DNA of 64,000 bases from a virus, in IMG/VR virus record IMGVR_UViG_3300030685_000017, positions 1-64,000 of that record; one strand, written 5' to 3'. The notes beneath the pieces were generated by a model, which was not told the DNA's origin, did not search any database, and was given only the letters and a program-made list of their open reading frames with translations. This document shows, piece by piece, positions 58,645-64,000 of the stretch; within the stretch, counting starts at the first letter, position 1, and every line of letters begins with the position of its first letter. The position numbers were made by a program, and so were the translations under genes.

Positions 58645-61158
58645 ATGGAAAATTTTACTTGGGAGTGGTTTAAAGATCAAAAACAGTCAAAAGCCATTAT
58701 ATGTCACGCATATAATGAAACAGTTATTTTATTTAAGATGTTAGACGCTCTAAATTTAGGTTGGGGATGGAATTTACCTGATAGATCTACAGATGAGATT
58801 ATTGATCCTTACTCTAAGTACAATCCTTGGACAATTGATAGTGATTGTTTATATGTAGATAATAAGGGTGATGCCGTACATACATTAAAATCTGCATTAG
58901 AGCGTTATGAAATTATTATTGATTTTAAAGATATACCGATAGAACTTAAAAATGAATTTTATGATAAACCTATTTTAAATTCTAATAACTTTTTCCAGAG
59001 ATTCGTGGCAGAAAGTTTTAATATAGGAATAACATGTACAAATAAAAAGCAATTTTTACAATTTTTAGTGCTGATTGTTGAAAAGCATCCAGAAATTATT
59101 TTGGATGAATTTTTAAATACACATTTTAATGAAATTATACAAGAAGCTTATTCGGAAGTTAATCGAGTTGCCGCATATAAAAAATATTATTTTTATTGCG
59201 TTTATAATACAGATGATCAGAATATTTGTTATGTGGGATATATTTATGATGAAGATATTAATGGCTTACAATTATGGGAAAAGTTAAATCATTTATATGA
59301 TTTTTATGAAGTATTTCCATATATAACAGAAAGGGTAAATGAGATGAAAAAAGAACATGATGTACCATTTTCTTGGGAAGATTTCTTTAATGATAGTAAT
59401 TATTATTACGTTTATTGCAAAACAAGACAGGAGATATCACAATTTTTTGATTTTCTAATTCAAGCCGGAATAGCTACGTATGTAGAACTGGAAGAAATGA
59501 TTAAAGATAGAGAAGTATTTTTAAATCAGGTTTTAGACGGATCAAAAAATGGTATACTGGTAGATAACCGCGGTGCATGGTACAGTTATCGAGATATAGA
59601 TGCAAGAGATAAATATGTCTATACTTTCGAAGAAGTACTTGAAAACAGTAAGGGAGAACAAATGGACTTTAATCAAGTAGACGAAGTAATAAAGAATGGA
59701 GAAATAGAAATGGATAATACAGAAGAAGTAAAAGAAAAAGAAGTAACAGAAACAAAAGCGACGGGAACTGAAATTACTATAAATACAGTAGTGGATAAAG
59801 AATTACCAATAAAAAATACAGCTTATTCAAGTAAATGTTGGAAAATGAAAGTTACAGCAATTTCTGCTATATCAACAGCTCCAATAGGTAGTGTAATTTT
59901 AAATAAAATTTATGAAGTAAAAGATGGAATTATAATATTGGAAAATGGGATTAAGGCTAAAAAATCTTATTTTTCATATTATAATTTTCATACAGAAGAT
60001 ACAGATTATGGAGATAAGGCTGGTATATCTTGGCAATATATTTATAATTATACAGATACGAAAAAAGAAAAGAAAAAAGAAAAAGTTGTTGACACAGGTA
60101 TACCTTGTAATAAATTTCTTGAAAGATGTTTTAGACCAAAACAGGATAAGCTAAAAGAACAACTTATTAAAGATCTGAAAGAAGTGGGATATGCTCCGAT
60201 AGTTGGTGATGGATATATTTATGCTGTGGGAGATTTTCCTGTTCTTTTAACAGCACATATGGATACGGTTCATAAAAGTGCTCCATATGTAATTGCTATG
60301 GGATATTTAGAAAGAGATAAAAAGAAACTAACTGGAGTAATGTCTCCTCAAGGAATAGGTGGGGATGATCGTTGTGGTATTTATATGATTTTACAATTAG
60401 TGAAAACATATAAATGTTCTATACTTTTTTGTGAAGATGAAGAAATTGGTTGTGTAGGAGTTAAGAAATTTATAAAGTCAATGCCGGGAGTAGTAAATAA
60501 TTTAAAAATTCAATGTAATTATATAATTGAACTTGATCGTAAAGGCAGTGATGATGCTGTATTTTATAATTGTGATAATAAAGATTTTGAGACCTTTATC
60601 ACAACTAAAACTAAATTTAAAAAAGCTTTCGGATCTTGTTCTGATATATCTTATCTTGCACCAGCGGTAGGACTTGCGGCAGTAAATTTCAGTTGTGCTT
60701 ATTATAATCCTCATACGGATGATGAATATGTACTTTTGGAAGAGTTGGAAGAAAATATAGAGGAAATTAAAAAACTTCTTACCATATCAGAAACCTGTGG
60801 CGCATATGATTATATAGAAAAAACTTATAATTATGCCGGTGGTAAAGGTTATACAAATAATTATCATAATTATAATGCAGATGATGCTTATGATGCTGAA
60901 GAGGATTATGCTAAAAGTTATTTCAAACCTGTTAAAGCTACAAAGAAAGATAAAAAGTCTTCTGTTATAAATAAATCAAAACCGAAATCTATTCCTGCGG
61001 ACACTTTAGATATCACTATGGAAGTAATATTTTTTCGTTCTGGTATTGAAACCACTACAGAAGTATCTGGATTCACTAAAGCAGAACTTTGGTTTAATTT
61101 TTTCATGGATAATCCAGATATCTGTTATAACGATGTCTCAGATTACAGTATTTTTTAA
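58645..61158 (+). CDS. Three A-modules fused to an M20/M28-type zinc peptidase
   Basis: ATG 58645 (MENFTWEWFKDQKQSKAIIC) follows GAAAGGG. The 837-residue protein begins with three A-like modules (about 1-115, 120-240, 250-345; ..FSWEDFFNDSNYYYVYCKT). A charged linker follows. The peptidase core (about 535-740) has LLTAHMDTVHKSAP, GIGGDDRCGIYMIL, LFCEDEEIGCVG, IIELDRKGSDDAV and YYNPHTDDEYVLL: the His, Asp, Glu-Glu, Asp and His of a two-zinc peptidase. The C-terminus has a Tyr/Asn-rich YNYAGGKGYTNNYHNYN region. Its target is unknown; the modules may hold substrates. Confidence 0.8.
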   Translation: MENFTWEWFKDQKQSKAIICHAYNETVILFKMLDALNLGWGWNLPDRSTDEIIDPYSKYNPWTIDSDCLYVDNKGDAVHTLKSALERYEIIIDFKDIPIELKNEFYDKPILNSNNFFQRFVAESFNIGITCTNKKQFLQFLVLIVEKHPEIILDEFLNTHFNEIIQEAYSEVNRVAAYKKYYFYCVYNTDDQNICYVGYIYDEDINGLQLWEKLNHLYDFYEVFPYITERVNEMKKEHDVPFSWEDFFNDSNYYYVYCKTRQEISQFFDFLIQAGIATYVELEEMIKDREVFLNQVLDGSKNGILVDNRGAWYSYRDIDARDKYVYTFEEVLENSKGEQMDFNQVDEVIKNGEIEMDNTEEVKEKEVTETKATGTEITINTVVDKELPIKNTAYSSKCWKMKVTAISAISTAPIGSVILNKIYEVKDGIIILENGIKAKKSYFSYYNFHTEDTDYGDKAGISWQYIYNYTDTKKEKKKEKVVDTGIPCNKFLERCFRPKQDKLKEQLIKDLKEVGYAPIVGDGYIYAVGDFPVLLTAHMDTVHKSAPYVIAMGYLERDKKKLTGVMSPQGIGGDDRCGIYMILQLVKTYKCSILFCEDEEIGCVGVKKFIKSMPGVVNNLKIQCNYIIELDRKGSDDAVFYNCDNKDFETFITTKTKFKKAFGSCSDISYLAPAVGLAAVNFSCAYYNPHTDDEYVLLEELEENIEEIKKLLTISETCGAYDYIEKTYNYAGGKGYTNNYHNYNADDAYDAEEDYAKSYFKPVKATKKDKKSSVINKSKPKSIPADTLDITMEVIFFRSGIETTTEVSGFTKAELWFNFFMDNPDICYNDVSDYSIF

Positions 61159-61173
61159 GAAAGAGGTGATATA

Positions 61174-61227
61174 ATGGGTGGAGATAAAACAGTAGGTGGC
61201 TATATTTCTGACATTGATCGTGGTTAA
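61174..61227 (+). CDS. Possible 17-residue peptide
   Basis: AAGAGGTGAT precedes ATG; MGGDKTVGGYISDIDRG. A strong ribosome site with a short frame. May be a microprotein. Confidence 0.35.
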   Translation: MGGDKTVGGYISDIDRG

Positions 61228-61260
61228 ATAATGTATCACAAACATTGTTAAAATTGGAGT

Positions 61261-61325
61261 ACTTAGTTGGTCTAAATGGAAGGACGCTTATGCGTAGAAA
61301 CGTGAGTTCGATTCTCACACTGAGA
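61261..61325 (+). other. tRNA-like element with shortened anticod arm
   Basis: CTTAGT/ACTGAG acceptor (6 bp), D arm GTC..GAC and a good T arm GTGAG TTCGATT CTCAC, but the anticodon arm is only CGC TTAT GCG. It resembles the Glu tRNAs with six anticodon-loop bases missing. Probably a broken tRNA. Confidence 0.5.
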
Positions 61326-61342
61326 TTATTGGAGGTATATAA

Positions 61343-61678
61343 ATGAGACAATTTAAAGTTGGACAAAAAATTAAAATTAAAAAATTAGAAGAATTAAAAA
61401 AGTATGGTGAAATAGACTGTGATGGTAATTTACGTTTTTATGATAGTGAATGTTATTTTATACGGAAAGATGAATATAAAGCAATAAAAAATAAATATAT
61501 GACCATTACAGATATTCATTATGGTATAAAACAGAAGGGACTTCAATATTTAGGTTTTAACGCAGAAAAAGAATATGATGGATTTTTAACAAATGAAATG
61601 GTAACAACATCAACAAGTGAAAGTCCTTTCTTTATGACTTTCAAAGATATTATACTGAGAATAGATAATGAAAAGTGA
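61343..61678 (+). CDS. B-module protein with F-x-T tail
   Basis: 111 residues: MRQFKVGQKIKIKKLEELKK, YGEIDCDGNLRFYDSECYFI and a tail PFFMTFKDIILRIDNEK. GGAGGTAT precedes the ATG. Confidence 0.65.
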   Translation: MRQFKVGQKIKIKKLEELKKYGEIDCDGNLRFYDSECYFIRKDEYKAIKNKYMTITDIHYGIKQKGLQYLGFNAEKEYDGFLTNEMVTTSTSESPFFMTFKDIILRIDNEK

Positions 61679-61997
61679 TATGAATAAATTTATAGAGCGT
61701 AAAGATGATATTGAAATACTTGTTACAACAAAAGATCAAGCAAGAATTGTTTGTAAATTTATGAAAAGATTAGGTTGGACATGGGAACACGGAACATCAT
61801 ATAATAATACTTATTGGTCTGAATGTATTTCAAGGGTGTATTATGATAATCATGGGGGCGCACATACCGTTCCACATAGTTTGTCAAAAACCACTATTTC
61901 GTTTCAAGAATTTATAGAATTTTTAATATTTTCTAAACATAAGAATTTTTTAACTTTTAAAGAGAAAGAAGAATATACAAATTTTATAAATAGTTAA
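61668..61997 (+). CDS. A-module protein with F-x-T tail
   Basis: 109 residues: MKSDMNKFIERKDDIEILVT, TKDQARIVCKFMKRLGWTWE, HGTSYNNTYW, YDNHGGAHTV, ending NFLTFKEKEEYTNFINS. It overlaps the upstream gene. Confidence 0.65.
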   Translation: MKSDMNKFIERKDDIEILVTTKDQARIVCKFMKRLGWTWEHGTSYNNTYWSECISRVYYDNHGGAHTVPHSLSKTTISFQEFIEFLIFSKHKNFLTFKEKEEYTNFINS

Positions 61998-62021
61998 TAT
62001 AATTAGACAGGAGAGACTACA

Positions 62022-62915
62022 ATGAAATATATAGAAAGATTAAATTATAACAATAAAATAACCATTAAATTAGTGATACCAAGTTCATGTAATGCTCATT
62101 GTCAATTTTGTTATATGAATGATTATAAAGATATAATGAAAAATAATCAACAAGAATTTTTAAATCATTTTATTGATTCTTTGAATTATCTATTAAAAAA
62201 GATCAATAATAAAGATTCTGTGTCTTTAGATATTACTGGAAATGAACCTACATTTGATATAGAATTATTAATAAAAGTATTAAATATGTTGAAGCAATAT
62301 AATATTCAAGATAAAGTTTCTAGGGTTACATTTACAACAAATGGATTTAATCTATTAAAAGTAATTCCATATTTTAAAAATGTGATTAATTATGTTAATA
62401 TTTCAATGCATCATTATAATCAGGAAGAAAGAAATAAAATATTCAAAACGAATACTCCTTCCAATTATGATTATAAATTAATGGTAGATAAATTAGCAGA
62501 TATTGGAATAAAAACATCTTCTACCTGTGTAACATATAAATCTATTGAAAATTTTAAAAAGTTTATGAATATTTATATATCTTTTTGTAAAGAAATTGGT
62601 TTTGTTTCTGTTAGATTTAGGGATAATGTTTTTTGGAAAGATAGTCAATTTGATATTTATATGAATTTAGCTTTGAATGATGATCAATTTGAAGTTATTC
62701 AGTGTGAGAATACTTCCGATAGTAAATGGTGCAGACTTAAAATGAAAGATAAATTTAGAGTCTTTTTTTTACATGGAGTAAAAGATACTTCTTCTGTAAG
62801 TAAAGGAATAGAATATGTAATTGCAGATGATGGAAAATGTTATACTGATTTTTATAAAAAAGAATCGATAGAAAATTATAAATTGTTAATTGGTAAAATA
62901 TACGATATTAAGTGA
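62022..62915 (+). CDS. Radical SAM enzyme
   Basis: A 297-residue protein with the radical SAM motif SSCNAHCQFCYMN (CxxxCxxC, residues about 21-28), DITGNEPTFD (a GGEP-like SAM-binding motif) and a strand/helix series (FTTNGFNLL). The C-terminus lacks an obvious extra iron-sulfur Cys cluster. AGGAGAG precedes the ATG. It lies amid the F-x-T tail genes. Its substrate is unknown: a peptide-modifying or nucleotide-modifying role are both possible. Confidence 0.85.
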   Translation: MKYIERLNYNNKITIKLVIPSSCNAHCQFCYMNDYKDIMKNNQQEFLNHFIDSLNYLLKKINNKDSVSLDITGNEPTFDIELLIKVLNMLKQYNIQDKVSRVTFTTNGFNLLKVIPYFKNVINYVNISMHHYNQEERNKIFKTNTPSNYDYKLMVDKLADIGIKTSSTCVTYKSIENFKKFMNIYISFCKEIGFVSVRFRDNVFWKDSQFDIYMNLALNDDQFEVIQCENTSDSKWCRLKMKDKFRVFFLHGVKDTSSVSKGIEYVIADDGKCYTDFYKKESIENYKLLIGKIYDIK

Positions 62916-62930
62916 ATGGAGATATAAAAT

Positions 62931-63188
62931 ATGTATAAAAAATTACAATTGATTAAAAATATATATGTAATAGATGCACAAGAAGAAGAAACAGATTTAA
63001 TGATTTACGGAAATATTTCTTTTAAAAGACAAAATCGTAATCATTTTACATTTGTAGTTGGACAAACATATGATTATAAATCAGTTGAGAATGGTATCAT
63101 TATTTTTTCAGATAATCAAAGAAATGATAATGAATTTAAAATTTTGATTCCACAAAAACGAATATTACAGTATGTTTGTGTAAATTAA
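62931..63188 (+). CDS. Hypothetical protein, 85 residues
   Basis: MYKKLQLIKNIYVIDAQEEE, then FTFVVGQTYDYKSVENGIII, a B-like strand region; ends QYVCVN without the tail. GGAGAT precedes. Confidence 0.55.
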   Translation: MYKKLQLIKNIYVIDAQEEETDLMIYGNISFKRQNRNHFTFVVGQTYDYKSVENGIIIFSDNQRNDNEFKILIPQKRILQYVCVN

Positions 63189-63206
63189 AAAAAAGGATGA
63201 ATTATT

Positions 63207-63446
63207 ATGACAAAAAGACAAAATGAAAATTTGGATAATTGTTCAAAAGAACAATTAATTAATATAATTAAACAAATGTATTCTAATGAATTTTCGATTT
63301 CTGAAATTTTAATAGATGCTTCTAAACAACATATAGATAATGATGTGGCTTTAGAAAAAATAAGACTACATTTATACAATAATAGTTTTGATTTTTCTAT
63401 TTCTATACCAGAACAAATCAAATATTTTTTAAAGATAAGGAAATAA
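63207..63446 (+). CDS. Hypothetical helical protein, 79 residues
   Basis: MTKRQNENLDNCSKEQLINI and further helices; acidic and polar. AAAGGAT precedes the ATG. Function unknown. Confidence 0.5.
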   Translation: MTKRQNENLDNCSKEQLINIIKQMYSNEFSISEILIDASKQHIDNDVALEKIRLHLYNNSFDFSISIPEQIKYFLKIRK

Positions 63447-63450
63447 TATT

Positions 63451-63768
63451 ATGATAAATCCATCTAATACTTATTTTTTTAAAGAAGGAGATATGGTAAC
63501 TATAAAATCATGGTCAGAGATGGAAAAAGAATATGGAACTTTTTTTGGGAATATTTGTACACCTTGTCGTTTTAGGCGGGATATGGAATCTTTATGTGGG
63601 TATAGTTTTATAATAAAGGGTATCACAAATTCGCATAGTAATAGATTTGGAAAATATCAAACATTTTTGTTTAAACGTCGTTATTTTATTGATAATTGGA
63701 TGCTTAAACCGTATAAAAGAACAGAATTTATGACATTTAAAGAAAAGTTAAAGGTGGAATTATTATGA
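63451..63768 (+). CDS. B-module protein with F-x-T tail
   Basis: 105 residues: FFKEGDMVTIKSWSEMEKEY, GTFFGNICTPCRFRRDMESL, CGYSFIIKGI and a tail EFMTFKEKLKVELL. Best example of the B-module; the next gene starts within its end. Confidence 0.7.
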   Translation: MINPSNTYFFKEGDMVTIKSWSEMEKEYGTFFGNICTPCRFRRDMESLCGYSFIIKGITNSHSNRFGKYQTFLFKRRYFIDNWMLKPYKRTEFMTFKEKLKVELL

Positions 63769-64000
63769 CATATCATTTTAAAATAGGACAGGAAGTTCAG
63801 TTTAAAAGTTGGGAAGAAATGAAAAAAGAATACGGATTAGATGAAGATGAAGATGGAGATATAAAGACACCGATGTGTTTTTGTACAAGAATGAAACATT
63901 TTTGCGGAACGAGCGACATAGTAGAAGAAATTAAGGAATATGAAGATGATTATGGAGGATTTTATCAAAAAATTGTACTTAGTTACTTTAAAAGTAATAG
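63765..64000 (+). CDS. B-module protein, cut by window end
   Basis: MTYHFKIGQEVQFKSWEEMK, KEYGLDEDEDGDIKTPMCFC and IVEEIKEYEDDYGGF. Open to the last base; the tail is not visible. Confidence 0.65.
   Translation, partial: MTYHFKIGQEVQFKSWEEMKKEYGLDEDEDGDIKTPMCFCTRMKHFCGTSDIVEEIKEYEDDYGGFYQKIVLSYFKSN

Overview
The window looks like part of the genome of a large tailed bacteriophage (Caudoviricetes) of a low-GC Firmicutes host, probably a gut clostridium. The evidence is a very AT-rich sequence, strong AGGAGG-type ribosome binding sites, near-consensus sigma-A promoters with extended -10 elements, and a complete head-packaging gene block. I see no integrase, no bacterial housekeeping genes and no CRISPR array. 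The host and phage lifestyle are inferences.

Left arm (1-25.5 kb, minus strand): the late block. Read in the direction of transcription it holds a 902-residue single-chain RNA polymerase of the YonO / two-barrel type, two small proteins and a phosphoesterase, a tRNA-Thr, a collar-type tail fiber, a zinc-ribbon protein that may be the small terminase, the large terminase, portal, a prohead protease with a nested in-frame scaffold, a head decoration protein, the major capsid protein, and neck/tail completion genes. PIN-PhoH and ClpP-like proteins follow. A non-coding stretch at 24.06-24.59 kb has tandem 12-mers, a 22-bp direct repeat and a GC-rich hairpin block next to a putative DNA-binding protein; it is a candidate replication origin.

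Middle (25.5-38.9 kb, plus strand): an early-type operon driven by a textbook promoter at 25.68 kb, with an AAA+ ATPase split over two frames, a DNA methyltransferase, a broken Dam-like methylase, many small proteins and a MazG-like protein, closed by a 17-bp terminator at 33.46 kb. A GC-rich, hairpin-dense, apparently non-coding island (33.64-34.37 kb) and a group of genes with higher GC follow.

Right arm (38.9-64 kb, plus strand): the unusual part. More than twenty small proteins of at least two expanded families (a VHCKT..FC..HG..W module and an FKVGD..IKSW module) share a C-terminal tail F-x-T-[FL]-K-E-[KR], encoded with different synonymous codons. One module family is also fused threefold to a zinc peptidase of the M20/M28 type and once to a Met-rich protein. 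A radical SAM protein lies among them. Interspersed are tRNA genes (five Glu-CUC-like, two Gln), odd tRNA-like elements including one that may read UAA, a full tmRNA gene with the tag ANKLQAVA, and two structured non-coding RNA candidates. Many small genes here are interrupted by a single stop codon or a +1 frame change, so the arm is either decaying and duplicating quickly, contains sequence errors, or is recoded.

Taken together, the phage carries its own late transcription enzyme, a ribosome-rescue RNA, a ClpP-like protease, a zinc peptidase fusion and several tRNAs. This suggests extensive control of translation and protein turnover; the links between these parts are inference.
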